A DNA stretch of 64,000 nucleotides from positions 124,001 through 188,000 of the forward strand of contig NZ_JANKBI010000008.1 of the NCBI RefSeq assembly GCF_024622195.1, in the 5' to 3' direction. The notes under the pieces were generated by a model, which saw nothing but the letters and a program-made list of their open reading frames with translations, ran no database searches and was not told where the DNA came from. Position numbers and translations under genes: made by a program. This DNA comes from Murimonas intestini (GTDB taxonomy: Bacteria > Bacillota > Clostridia > Lachnospirales > Lachnospiraceae). Shown here in pieces: positions 33,673 through 42,344 of this stretch (the stretch's first letter is position 1; every line of letters starts with the position of its first letter).

Positions 33673-35455
33673 CTTCATCCCCCTCGAATATAATCGGAAG
33701 CTTCACTAAAATGGTAGTTCCTTCCTCCTCACGGCTCTCCACCATGATACCATACTCTTCACCATACAGGATCTGGAGCCTCTTATGAACCGTCCATATT
33801 CCCACATGGGAATGGCCCGATGTCTTTTCCTGCTCCACGATCATATTGTTTTCTAGCCTGTCAGGCCTGATACCCACACCGTCGTCCCTGATATAGATAC
33901 AGAGGTCTTTATTGCTGCATTTGATCTCTATCTCAATCCGTCCCTTTCCGCATTTCGGCTCCAGGCCGTGTACAATGGCGTTTTCCACCAGGGGCTGAAG
34001 TATCAGCTTGGGAACAATGGCATCCAGGAGTATTTCATCTGCATTTACCTCAAACTGCAGCCTGTCCCCGTGGACTATCTGCTGGATTCCCGCATAGTCC
34101 ATCACATTTTCCAGCTCCTGTCCAAGAGTGATAAACCTGTTTTCCCTGCTTATGGTATCCCTGAGATAATTCCCCAGAAGCTGGATAGCACGCGCTATTT
34201 CCTCCTCCCCATCTATCTTTGCCATGCTGTTGATGCTCTCCAGGGTGTTGTAGAGAAAATGAGGATTTATCTTTGCCTGCAGTGAATCATACTCGGACTG
34301 CAGCGCTTTGATCTCCGCGTCTTTATTCTTCAGCTTTTCCTCTGCTATATCCTCCAGCAGGCACTGGATCTCGTCTGACATCTTGTTGAACTCAATAGAA
34401 AGCTCACCGATCTCATCACGTGTGTCCGGCTCAATACGGTTGGAGAAATCCCCCTTGGAAAAGCTCTGTATCTTCTGAAGGAGCAGCTTGATGTTCTTAG
34501 ACATGGTGGATGAGAGGAGTCCGGACAGTATCACAGCCAGGACGATGGCCAGGGCTGAGGCATATAAAAACGGCCTGAATATCTCCTTTGTATCAGACAT
34601 CAGCCTCTCCTGATTGACTATGTTCATAATATACAGATTATCCTTCTGCGTCTTTTTGAGTGAGTAGATATATTTCTGGAACTGGTAATATATCTCCCTG
34701 TCTGACTCCTGTGACAGCTTTTCCTTTTTGATGACAGCCTCTGCAAACGCTCTGCTCTCATCATTAGTGGAGAGAAGCACGTTCCCATCCTGGTCAAGCA
34801 GGACCAGCCCGTTTATCTTATTATCTGATATACCTGCATATATTTCTTCAAAAAATCTCTTATCCACGCCGAGAGTCATGATCCCTGCCGTCTGCATGGT
34901 ATTCCTGTCATATAATACGCGGCTGGCCAGGATCATCTTCTCATCATATGCATGCCATACAAGTCTGCCCCGCGCCTCAACAGCCTGGTCATACGACACA
35001 AGCTCTGCCAGCTTTTCTGATGAAGGCGCCAGGTCCTCCAGCTCCCTCATATTTGTATAAAAGCAGCCATGACTGTCCTCCACGGACACCATTTTGACCT
35101 CTGTCCTGTAATTCATCAGGTTGTAGGCATAGCTCTCTATGTATTTCTTTCTGCTGTACTGCTTTTTAACTGAATCCTTCTTGGAATCATAGTCCAGGTA
35201 TTCCGATATGGCAGAGTTCATATACTGGGCTGCCGCAAAATCGCCCAGATCATTTATATGGCTGCTCAGGTTCATACTCAGCTGGTTCATAAGCTTACTG
35301 GAATAGGTTTTAAAGGAGTCAACAGCCAGCTGGCCTGAAAACCTGTAAATGGATACTCCCAGCACGAGGAAGATCAGCAGGATTATGGTCAGATTCGAAT
35401 ATAGGATCTTATCACGTATCTTCAGGTTTAAAAATTTTTTCCAATATTTTTTCAT
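33665..35455 (-). CDS. YesM-type sensor histidine kinase
   Basis: 596 residues. Membrane helices at about 19-40 and 290-315 bracket a large outer sensor (dCache-like, with DSHGCFYTNMRELE and VLLDQDGNVLLSTNDE). A HAMP segment follows, then the His_kinase box LQAKINPHFLYNTLESINSM and the ATPase motifs PLVENAIVHGLEPK and IRDDGVGI. The H in NPHFLYNTL is the phosphorylated residue of this family. Its stop overlaps the regulator start. The start at 35455 has only GGA nearby; 35467 is possible. Confidence 0.88.
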   Translation of the reverse strand: MKKYWKKFLNLKIRDKILYSNLTIILLIFLVLGVSIYRFSGQLAVDSFKTYSSKLMNQLSMNLSSHINDLGDFAAAQYMNSAISEYLDYDSKKDSVKKQYSRKKYIESYAYNLMNYRTEVKMVSVEDSHGCFYTNMRELEDLAPSSEKLAELVSYDQAVEARGRLVWHAYDEKMILASRVLYDRNTMQTAGIMTLGVDKRFFEEIYAGISDNKINGLVLLDQDGNVLLSTNDESRAFAEAVIKKEKLSQESDREIYYQFQKYIYSLKKTQKDNLYIMNIVNQERLMSDTKEIFRPFLYASALAIVLAVILSGLLSSTMSKNIKLLLQKIQSFSKGDFSNRIEPDTRDEIGELSIEFNKMSDEIQCLLEDIAEEKLKNKDAEIKALQSEYDSLQAKINPHFLYNTLESINSMAKIDGEEEIARAIQLLGNYLRDTISRENRFITLGQELENVMDYAGIQQIVHGDRLQFEVNADEILLDAIVPKLILQPLVENAIVHGLEPKCGKGRIEIEIKCSNKDLCIYIRDDGVGIRPDRLENNMIVEQEKTSGHSHVGIWTVHKRLQILYGEEYGIMVESREEEGTTILVKLPIIFEGDEDV

Positions 35456-35519
35456 ATTTATCCGCATTCAATATTAATGTACTTTATCGTGCACAGCACG
35501 CCCATCCGGAGGATTTGAA

Positions 35520-36413
35520 TTATGGGATGCACGGAGGTGTATACTTATTTACCCATACCGGGTCTTCTTGGGCGGTATACTCATTGATCCGGCAGCCCAT
35601 ATAAAGATCATCAGAAAGTTCCAGGATTAATTTCTCTAATTCCAGCTTTTCCTTCCACTTATCCGGTATCTTATCATAGCCGCAGATTGCTCCTGCAATA
35701 TTTCCTGCCACGGCGCCTGTTGAATCGCTGTCCCCACCATGGTTGACAGCTGCAATGACTGCCTTTGAAAAATCGTCCGGGTATCTCAGGCAGCAGTAGA
35801 CGGCAATAGCAAGAGTCTCCTCAGCCACCCAGCCCTCTCCCAGCTCCCGTATATTCTCTATATCACTGCGGCTGTTGCCCGAAAAGTGCACAGCCTTATC
35901 AAGGACGTTATTCAGCCGCCGCAAATATGGCTCGCCGGGAAAAATGGATGCCATTGTATCCTTTGCCTCTATCACTATATCCCGCAGGCTATCCCCATTT
36001 GTACATCCCCCTCTGAGTATCCTGCTGATCATGTGGACCAGAACTGCCGCTGAAATGTATCCCAGCGGATGCCCATGGGTGATGGCTGCCGCGCCGGCCC
36101 CGATCATGTCAGTCTCTTCTATGGGCTTTTCCCTGAAATACAGAGCCACCGGGGCCACCCGCATGTGCCCTCTGGTAATACCAAACAGGATGCCGTTCGC
36201 CGTAAACAGCGACATCTGTGTGTCATCTGAGATCAGGGCTTTGCCCGAAAGGCTGTCACAAGTATACTCTTTGATACCCTCTTCCCCATATTTATCTATG
36301 ATCTGCCTGTATCCCATAAATTCTACAGGATATCCCAATGCATCCCCCACGGCTCCGCCGATCATGCATCCCCTTACCTTATCCTGTACTCTCTCACTTA
36401 ACTTCTCTGCCAT
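35520..36413 (-). CDS. ADP-ribosylglycohydrolase family protein
   Basis: 297 residues of the DraG/ARH fold. Magnesium-binding motifs are visible: GGAVGDALGYPVEFMGY at the start, ALISDDTQMSLFTA (about 60) and NHGGDSDSTGAVAGNIAG (about 235). Family members remove ADP-ribose from proteins or hydrolyse ADP-ribose-like compounds; some sit in sugar or nucleoside operons. The gene is directly upstream of the locus 1 kinase on the same strand (about 65 bases apart). GAGGG lies about 7 bases before the ATG. Confidence 0.88.
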   Translation of the reverse strand: MAEKLSERVQDKVRGCMIGGAVGDALGYPVEFMGYRQIIDKYGEEGIKEYTCDSLSGKALISDDTQMSLFTANGILFGITRGHMRVAPVALYFREKPIEETDMIGAGAAAITHGHPLGYISAAVLVHMISRILRGGCTNGDSLRDIVIEAKDTMASIFPGEPYLRRLNNVLDKAVHFSGNSRSDIENIRELGEGWVAEETLAIAVYCCLRYPDDFSKAVIAAVNHGGDSDSTGAVAGNIAGAICGYDKIPDKWKEKLELEKLILELSDDLYMGCRINEYTAQEDPVWVNKYTPPCIP

Positions 36414-36497
36414 TTTCAGCCCTCACCTTCATATGGATTCCTTATCCAGCCGGTCTATAATCTGTTTAGGTTCAATTCTGTTTGTTCAATCCACATA

Positions 36498-36518
36498 TTG
36501 AGTCCATATATGACTCAA
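36498..36518. promoter_or_regulatory. Palindromic candidate operator upstream of the ADP-ribosylglycohydrolase gene
   Basis: TTGAGTC-N7-GACTCAA is a perfect 7-bp inverted repeat about 85 bases before the ATG at 36413. It may bind a dimeric regulator. Two copies of an ATTGAAC..AACAGA motif follow on the minus strand at about 36458-36488. Confidence 0.3.
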
Positions 36519-36625
36519 AATGACACGGCAGCTTTGCTTACTTTTATCCGGTTCCCGGAAAGTCTTGACCTCATGTCAGTCGGGAATATATGCCCGCCAC
36601 TGCCGTTAAGCTTGTTTTTGGCGAT

Positions 36626-36960
36626 TCATCCCTCAACCTTTTCTTTTTCCTGAAGTCTTGGCAACAATCGTTTGATAGTTCTTAATGTGATTCCAGTAGC
36701 TTCTTGAAGCTGTTTTTGTGTTATTTTCGGATTACTCCGTATAGCATTTAGTACACTCTGCTCATCTTCCGACAGTAAAGCAGAAAGATTAGTCGCATCA
36801 GTCGCATGATTAGTCGCATCAGTCGCACTTTTAGTTTCTAAACCGATCCCCATATCAAAAGAGTATCTATCATCCAACAGCACTACAATACGAAATACAT
36901 CGCCTTCCTGGAATACCGGGTCTTTTCCAGAATATTTCTGAAAAAGGATGCAAGCACCGT
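36626..36960 (-). pseudogene. C-terminal remnant of an AlbA_2/Schlafen-like ATP-binding protein with winged helix
   Basis: In one minus-strand frame the sequence reads FQKYSGKDPVFQEGDVFRIV, then LDDRYSFDMGIG, a linker with repeated ATDATN, and a winged-helix tail NPKITQKQLQEATGITLRTI ending LQEKEKVEG and a stop. This is the C-terminal half of the family of transcriptional regulators with an AlbA_2 (Schlafen) domain. The AlbA_2 domain and the natural end are missing, so only a fragment remains. Its upstream edge blurs into the IS110 remnant near 36960. Confidence 0.65.
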
Positions 36961-37146
36961 TACAGACAATATGTAATGACCCCCAATTGTAGCTACGTGG
37001 TTTTACCGGTATACTATGAGTTGGAAAACATCAAAGGTAACAGGAATTACCGCGTTCAAAAGGAGGTCATCAAATGAATTATAGCACAGTTTACATAGGA
37101 ATGGATGTACATAAAGAAAGTTTTTCTCTCTGCTGATACACATATG
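36961..37146 (+). mobile_element. Left-end remnant of an IS110-family element
   Basis: An AAGGAGG site leads to ATG 37074 and the frame MNYSTVYIGMDVHKESFSLC, the start of IS110-family (DEDD) transposases with the first acidic residue in GMDVHKE. A TGA stops it after 20 codons, although the same frame would continue as YTYG. The element is cut off 20 bases later by a palindromic repeat, and no right part exists. The 110 bases before the ATG would be the noncoding left end, where IS110-group elements carry their bridge RNA. With the flanking remnants this accounts for the gene-free stretch 36884-37220. Confidence 0.7.
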
Positions 37147-37190
37147 GTTACCGTTCACACGTCACCGTCCCACGACGTGTGAATAGCAAC
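37147..37190 (+). repeat. Palindromic repeat, class A, short derivative
   Basis: 44 bp starting GTTACCGTTCACACGTCACC, matching the class A left end, then CCGTCCCACG and directly the inverted end GTGTGAATAGCAAC. No target duplication is seen. It abuts the truncated IS110 frame and lies 31 bases past the stop of the epimerase-like gene. Confidence 0.7.
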
Positions 37191-37220
37191 AAGGCGGCCT
37201 CTTGATACCCTGCCCTGGCT

Positions 37221-38189
37221 TTACCTCTGGAATATGTTTACTTTTACCTGGTACTCAGCTTTTCCGCCCGGCTCCAGGAATTTCAGCATCCCTGTCTTTC
37301 GCATGATGTCACGCCCGTCAGGATAACAGTTTCCGCATTCCAGGCCAAGCACATAATCCCGGATGCCCATCATTTTCCATTCTACAAATCCGTCCAGTTT
37401 TTCTGCATCAAAGGCAATCTCCAGTCCACAGCCCAGCTTCGGCTGATAAATAGATGCCCTGCCATCGGCATCCTTAAATTTGTGATAATAGCATCTCTCC
37501 ACATAGCCTGCCTGGGGTTTTTCCATCTTAAGGCAGTTTTCTATATCCCCGGCGGCATGTCCGTCCCGCGGCACTATTGATTCTGCCGGTATTACCACCT
37601 CACTGTCCTCGTCCAGCAGCGGATAGCCCATATTCATATGATACAGGATCTCTATCGGTTCTTTTCGCGCCCCGGTGTTTTCTATGGTGTCTGTAATAAC
37701 AAAGCTGTTTTCTTCAAGGCTGATGCGCAGTTCCCTGTTCAGGCGCAGTTTTCTGCCAAAAATCACCTCATCTTCCACAACTGCCTTTATTACCAGGCAG
37801 CCCTCCTCCCTGGTCCAATATGAGTGCCCGGCCGGTGTATTGCCAATGGAACCATGCAGAGGCAGCTCCTCCCCTTCATCCACGCAGGGAGTACCGACAG
37901 CCTGCAGGCCGCAGGTTGTCAAAAAACCGGCTGTAAAAGAATTCAGCCAGTTACTGCCAACAGAATCATAATATGCAGGAGCTACATAGCCGCACGGGGA
38001 AAAATAGCTCATATTGATTCCCTGGAAACGAAGGCGTGATATATCTGCTGCCCTGTCCAAAGACACTGTCAGTTCCAGTCCTTTTCCATTATTCACCTCA
38101 AGAAGGCGCATCCCATCGCCTCTGCCCCCTGACAGGCGGTGTTCCTCTATTCCATAAAGCTGTGACTCATTTCCTATATAGGGGTTCAT
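37221..38189 (-). CDS. DUF4432 / aldose 1-epimerase-like protein
   Basis: 322 residues of the galactose-mutarotase fold. It shows EVNNGKGLELTVSLDRAADI near the start, NWLNSFTAGFLTTCGLQAVG and ELPLHGSIGNTPAGH in the middle, and EWKMMGIRDYVLGLECGNCY near the end, as in DUF4432. Such proteins probably interconvert sugar anomers or bind sugars. It is the last gene of the cassette with an FGGY kinase, a fucose-isomerase-like protein and a class II aldolase. AGGGAGG precedes the ATG. Confidence 0.85.
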   Translation of the reverse strand: MNPYIGNESQLYGIEEHRLSGGRGDGMRLLEVNNGKGLELTVSLDRAADISRLRFQGINMSYFSPCGYVAPAYYDSVGSNWLNSFTAGFLTTCGLQAVGTPCVDEGEELPLHGSIGNTPAGHSYWTREEGCLVIKAVVEDEVIFGRKLRLNRELRISLEENSFVITDTIENTGARKEPIEILYHMNMGYPLLDEDSEVVIPAESIVPRDGHAAGDIENCLKMEKPQAGYVERCYYHKFKDADGRASIYQPKLGCGLEIAFDAEKLDGFVEWKMMGIRDYVLGLECGNCYPDGRDIMRKTGMLKFLEPGGKAEYQVKVNIFQR

Positions 38190-38202
38190 GTTTTTCCTCC
38201 CT

Positions 38203-39687
38203 TCACATTAATGGCCGTACCGCATGGTAGACATCGCGGTAACGTCTGTATACTTTTTCATATTTTTCATGCATTTTGGCCCTTGGAAGGTATACTTCCT
38301 TTTTTACCACCATTTTCTCTGCTGCATCCTTAAGACTTTTGAAACAGCCCGTGACGATCCCCGTCAGCATGGCGCTTCCTACGGTGCCTGCATCCATCGT
38401 CTCCAGAGTTGTAATCGGGATATTCAGCATGTCCGCCTTCATCTGTGTCCATTCTGCCGATCTGGCGCCGCCCCCGGCTGCATGCAGCATTTTAAAATCC
38501 ACACAGGATTTTTTAAGGTATTCCATATTGACCATCATCTCGTAGCCTACGCCCTCCATGCAGGCACGGTAGATCTCCGCCGCGGAGGTATCTGCTGTCA
38601 GCCCAAGAATGGCTCCTTTGGAACTAGTATCCATGTATGGTGTGGCTGCCCCGGCAAAATGAGGAAGGACCAGTATACCTGTAGGGCTTTCTGCCTGCCG
38701 CTCCAGATAGGTGTTTGCTGAAATTCCCTCTTTTTCTGCCAGTTCTTTTTCCTTCTTGGCAATTGTATCCACGCACCATTGGATCAGCGCGCCGCCAGTA
38801 TAGGAAAAAGCATAACATACATATTTTCCGGGCACGACATAGGGTACCACTGCATAATTGCCTGCACTCATGGTTTCAATCTCCGGAAGGCCATCACATA
38901 TAGGTGTGATACACTCTACAGTCCCAGCCCCTTCCACAGCTATATCTGGATCAAATACACCCGCACCCACTGCCGCAGCGACCTGGTCATGGCTGATACT
39001 GACAATTACAGTATCCCCGGACAGACCCACAGCTGCCGCAATTTCTGATCTAATACTTCCCGCACTTGTCCCTGCAGGCACTGTATCAGACAGCAGGGAT
39101 CTGTCAATTTCCGCTGCCCTTAAAATCTCATCGCTCCATCTCAGATGCCGGATATCAAAAGCCATGGTGCGGCTTGCAAGAGAATAATCAATCTGGGCTC
39201 TGCCCGTGAGATGAAATACAACAAAATCCTCAATTAAAAACAGGTGGGAACCCTTAGCGTATATTTCCGGCTCGTGCCGTTTCAGCCACATCATTTTAGA
39301 AACACTGTACATCTCATGAGGGTTGACCCCGGTGATGGCGGCGATCCGCTTTTCCCCTAACTTTTCTTTCAGCTCTTTGCACTCCTTCGCTCCTCTCGGA
39401 TCCGTATAAAGCATAGCCGGATACAGAGGGCTGCCCTTTTCATCTGTCAGGACAAATGTCTCACCAAAGCTGGTCACACCAATGCCGGCAATATCAGGAT
39501 GCAGGCTGCCCATTTCCTTCATGACCTTTTTCACACCTTTGAGGATACCGGCGGCATCGATCTCGTGGCCACTGACCTTTCTGGTTACCGGATAATCACA
39601 GTACGCTTTATCTAAATAATTTCCGTTCTCATCAAAAACTGTAAGTTTACATCCTGTTGTGCCAATATCCAGCCCTGCAATTTTCAT
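38203..39687 (-). CDS. FGGY-family carbohydrate kinase
   Basis: 494 residues. The ATP-phosphate loop is LDIGTTGCKLTVFDENG at the N-terminus, the catalytic region includes AMLYTDPRGAKE, and SHDQVAAAVGAG holds the conserved Asp base. The second domain has HAAGGGARSAEWTQMKADML. Overall it is closest in style to xylulokinases and fuculokinases, but the substrate depends on the isomerase next door. It should phosphorylate the ketose made by that isomerase. AAGGAGG lies 11 bases before the ATG. Confidence 0.88.
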   Translation of the reverse strand: MKIAGLDIGTTGCKLTVFDENGNYLDKAYCDYPVTRKVSGHEIDAAGILKGVKKVMKEMGSLHPDIAGIGVTSFGETFVLTDEKGSPLYPAMLYTDPRGAKECKELKEKLGEKRIAAITGVNPHEMYSVSKMMWLKRHEPEIYAKGSHLFLIEDFVVFHLTGRAQIDYSLASRTMAFDIRHLRWSDEILRAAEIDRSLLSDTVPAGTSAGSIRSEIAAAVGLSGDTVIVSISHDQVAAAVGAGVFDPDIAVEGAGTVECITPICDGLPEIETMSAGNYAVVPYVVPGKYVCYAFSYTGGALIQWCVDTIAKKEKELAEKEGISANTYLERQAESPTGILVLPHFAGAATPYMDTSSKGAILGLTADTSAAEIYRACMEGVGYEMMVNMEYLKKSCVDFKMLHAAGGGARSAEWTQMKADMLNIPITTLETMDAGTVGSAMLTGIVTGCFKSLKDAAEKMVVKKEVYLPRAKMHEKYEKVYRRYRDVYHAVRPLM

Positions 39688-39713
39688 TATTGTCCATACC
39701 TCCTTTTGACCTG

Positions 39714-39760
39714 CCTTTTTAAAAATGGCAACATACGAAAGTACGTCACCATTTTAAAGG
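39714..39760 (-). promoter_or_regulatory. Intercistronic hairpin between isomerase and kinase genes
   Basis: CCTTTAAAATGG pairs with CCATTTTTAAAAAGG, with a shorter imperfect stem inside. It occupies most of the 90-base gap and may modulate the kinase message. Confidence 0.35.
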
Positions 39761-39777
39761 TTAATTAAAACAAAATG

Positions 39778-41184
39778 TCAGCCATCAATATCAACCCACT
39801 CATAATTCAGATATGTAGTAAATGCCTCTTTCAGAATTTCCTTCATATGGCCTTCTCCAATTGCGGTGTGATGCTTAAATCCTCCTCTTGTAAGCCTGAC
39901 CAGCTTGTTCTGCAGGTCTGTAATCTTCGCAACGCCGCCGCACCCAAAGAACGCATCCTCTATGATATCGTCTGTAAATTCTGCTTCACTTGCATAGACA
40001 AAAATTTTTCCATCCTTTGTCTGGCAGTTGGAGATAGTGACATCCATAGGTTTGATTCGTCCTTCGTTGCTTCCCCAGCCTGAGCCCGGATCACCCTTAT
40101 CAAACATTTTATGATTCGTCACCGTTCCTCTGCCAGCCATCAGGGACTGTGCCACCGGCCCGCAGTGGAACAGTATGACCTTGTCCTCTTCATCACCGTA
40201 ATTGTTGTTCCAGTCCAGTACAGCAGTTGGAATTTCGCTTGCCAGGTTCATGGCCCGCATTACAATTGCCGAACACAAATCAATCTCACAGGATGCAACA
40301 ATGCCCCTGTCGTTTAATTCGCTTAAAAGTACACATGGACATACACGCAAATATGTTTCCATCTCATTCCAGCATCTTAAGGTAATGGCATCAAGCTGGT
40401 ATCCATCAATATACTCGTCAATAACAACTGAAATCTTGGCCAAAGTGAATTTGTTCTCTCTGGGAACAAGTGAAAAATCTGTATAATTTTCCAGCCTTTC
40501 TGCCTTTGCCAGGACAGCCGGGTCATCATCTTGTTTTGCCTTTACTTTTTCAAACAATTCGGACAGATCAAAAGATTCTACTGTAATCCCATATTTCTGC
40601 ATGGCGATCTCATCAAAGCGCACTGTCTTAAATGCGGTAGTCCTGGCTCCGATGCACCCGATGGAAAATCTTTTCATCCCGTTTACCACACGGCAGACAG
40701 CTGCAAAATCCCTCAGATTTTCAGCAAATTTCGGTGACAGCGGATGCACGACATGCGGCTTTAGTACAGTAAACGGTACTCCATACTGGGTAAACACATC
40801 TGTCACAGAAAACTTACCGCAGAAGGCGTCACGCCTGTGATTAAAATCCATTTTACCGATCTCATCCGGATATGCCTGTAGCAGGACCGGCACGTTTGCA
40901 TCTTTCAAGGCCTCAATAGCTCCGTTTTCGTCTGCAAAAATAGGCATGGAGAAGATCACGCCGTCATAATCTCCGTCATGCTCCTTCAGCCACTGTGCAT
41001 ACAATTTCCCTTCTGCACGTGTCTCAACCCCGCCGTAGCGGGTCGCATTTTCATCCATAATAATATAATCATATCCTGCTTCTGTTACTGCCTTTACCAT
41101 GTCCGCGCGGGCCCCGTAGATCAATTCTCCCGGCATAAAGCCGCGGTTACAGAAACACAGCGCAAATGTCATTTTTTTACCCAT
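39778..41184 (-). CDS. L-fucose/L-arabinose isomerase-family protein
   Basis: 468 residues, shorter than and distinct from FucI at 110-1903. It begins KMTFALCFCNRGFMPGEL and has VIFSMPIFADENGAIEAL and GCIGARTTAFKTVRFDEIAM typical of the fucose-isomerase-like fold. The C-terminal half has metal-site-like WNEMETYLRVCPCVLLSELND and VLDWNNNYGDEEDKVILFHC. Cytoplasmic; expected to turn an aldose into a ketose for the downstream kinase. The sugar is not known. It follows the aldolase gene by 15 bases, with AGGAGG before the ATG. Confidence 0.82.
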   Translation of the reverse strand: MGKKMTFALCFCNRGFMPGELIYGARADMVKAVTEAGYDYIIMDENATRYGGVETRAEGKLYAQWLKEHDGDYDGVIFSMPIFADENGAIEALKDANVPVLLQAYPDEIGKMDFNHRRDAFCGKFSVTDVFTQYGVPFTVLKPHVVHPLSPKFAENLRDFAAVCRVVNGMKRFSIGCIGARTTAFKTVRFDEIAMQKYGITVESFDLSELFEKVKAKQDDDPAVLAKAERLENYTDFSLVPRENKFTLAKISVVIDEYIDGYQLDAITLRCWNEMETYLRVCPCVLLSELNDRGIVASCEIDLCSAIVMRAMNLASEIPTAVLDWNNNYGDEEDKVILFHCGPVAQSLMAGRGTVTNHKMFDKGDPGSGWGSNEGRIKPMDVTISNCQTKDGKIFVYASEAEFTDDIIEDAFFGCGGVAKITDLQNKLVRLTRGGFKHHTAIGEGHMKEILKEAFTTYLNYEWVDIDG

Positions 41185-41199
41185 AATAAATACCTCCTG

Positions 41200-42126
41200 C
41201 TATTTTAGATCACTGAAAATTTTCAGGGCATCAAGTACGTTCTTCTTCATCGCTTCCATGCCCCATTTTACAATATCATGGTAGTACACCGGCTGCTGTT
41301 CATTTTTCGCCACTAATGCATAATACATGATGTACTCCTTATTCCCCTGCCTTATTTCCTGTGCATTCATATGAAACTGCTTCTCAATCTTCTGCCCGCC
41401 GGCCTTTGCCATATAAGTGTAATAATTAATCTTGCGGATTCCCTTTTTGATCACAGTCCGGTAATCTTCTTCACTGACTCCGCTTCCGCCGTGCATCACC
41501 AGAGGGACGTGGACTCGTTTCTTTACTTCATCCAGTACCTGCATGTCCAGTTTTGGTTTTGTCAGATACAAGCCGTGGGCTGTGCCAAAGGAACATGCCA
41601 GGGCATCTATCCCTGTTTCCCTTACAAACCGGCAGGCGTCCTCCGGATCCGTGTATACCTGCTTTGGGTCGTCCTCTCCTGTCTTTGAAGGACTGTAGCC
41701 AAGTTCACGTTTGCCCAGTGTACCGATTTCCGCCTCTATGGATGCTCCCAGTTTATGTGCCATAGCTGCGGCGATCGAGGTATTTGCCACATTCTCTTCA
41801 TATGGCAGGGCAGAACCGTCATACATGACAGAGGTAAATCCAAGTTCCAGGGCCTTGTTCAGATAACTGAGGCTTTCCCCGTGATCCAGGTGCACACATA
41901 CCGGAACCTTTGAATCCCTTGCACACTGAAGCATCACTTTGCCAATTACGTGAATCGGGCTCAATGTCTCATGTACTTCAGCGTGCATGATGATCACCGG
42001 TACATCCAGCTCCTCCGCCGCGCCGATAACAGCCTGGATGCTTTCCAGATTTGGCGTATTAAAGGATCCCACAGCTATCTTTCTTGCTTCTGCAATTTTT
42101 AAAATCTGTTCCAGGTTTACTAACAT
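41200..42126 (-). CDS. Class II (zinc) fructose/tagatose-bisphosphate-type aldolase
   Basis: 308 residues. It begins with VNLEQILKIAEARKIAVGSF, has the zinc-site HLDHGESLSYLNKAL (about 83), EAEIGTLGKRE, ACSFGTAHGLYLTKPKLDM and VMHGGSGVSEEDYR. This is the FbaA/GatY/KbaY family, which cleaves ketose phosphates to DHAP and an aldehyde. It is the first gene of the cassette (aldolase, isomerase, kinase, epimerase), divergent from a PocR/AraC regulator. In fucose pathways a FucA-type aldolase is usual, so the cassette probably acts on another sugar. Confidence 0.88.
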   Translation of the reverse strand: MLVNLEQILKIAEARKIAVGSFNTPNLESIQAVIGAAEELDVPVIIMHAEVHETLSPIHVIGKVMLQCARDSKVPVCVHLDHGESLSYLNKALELGFTSVMYDGSALPYEENVANTSIAAAMAHKLGASIEAEIGTLGKRELGYSPSKTGEDDPKQVYTDPEDACRFVRETGIDALACSFGTAHGLYLTKPKLDMQVLDEVKKRVHVPLVMHGGSGVSEEDYRTVIKKGIRKINYYTYMAKAGGQKIEKQFHMNAQEIRQGNKEYIMYYALVAKNEQQPVYYHDIVKWGMEAMKKNVLDALKIFSDLK

Positions 42127-42238
42127 CGTTCTCCTCCTGTTCTTTACTGCTATTTACTGCTTTTTTTGTTTCTTCTTTTTATTATAAATTTTTCATGTTG
42201 TAAGGAATAGTCAATTGCATCTTAAAAACTGTAAAATC

Positions 42239-42267
42239 GTCCAAATATATTTTTTATATGTTATACT
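42239..42267 (+). promoter_or_regulatory. Candidate promoter of the PocR/AraC regulator
   Basis: TATACT at 42262-42267 lies 77 bases before the ATG. The -35 position (GTCCAA) is poor. A solo palindromic hairpin (42289-42315) would lie near the start of the transcript. Confidence 0.35.
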
Positions 42268-42288
42268 GTAATTTATCAGCAGAACATT

Positions 42289-42315
42289 GTGACTGTGAAG
42301 GTACTGCACAGTTAC
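42289..42315. repeat. Palindromic repeat, class B, solo terminal hairpin
   Basis: 27 bases with arms GTGACTGTG/CACAGTTAC, closely matching (as reverse complement) the left 27 bases of the full class B copy at 45341. It is flanked by AGAACATT (42281-42288) and AGAATATT (42316-42323), a 7-of-8 direct repeat. It lies in the presumed 5-prime leader of the regulator gene, about 15-40 bases into the message. Confidence 0.7.
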
Positions 42316-42344
42316 AGAATATTTAAATCTGGGGGAATCTGTCC

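Noticed and set aside
36900..37075. Possible complete IS110 or AlbA_2 gene on either strand
   Set aside because: Both frames hit stops quickly and neither has its remaining domains within the window.
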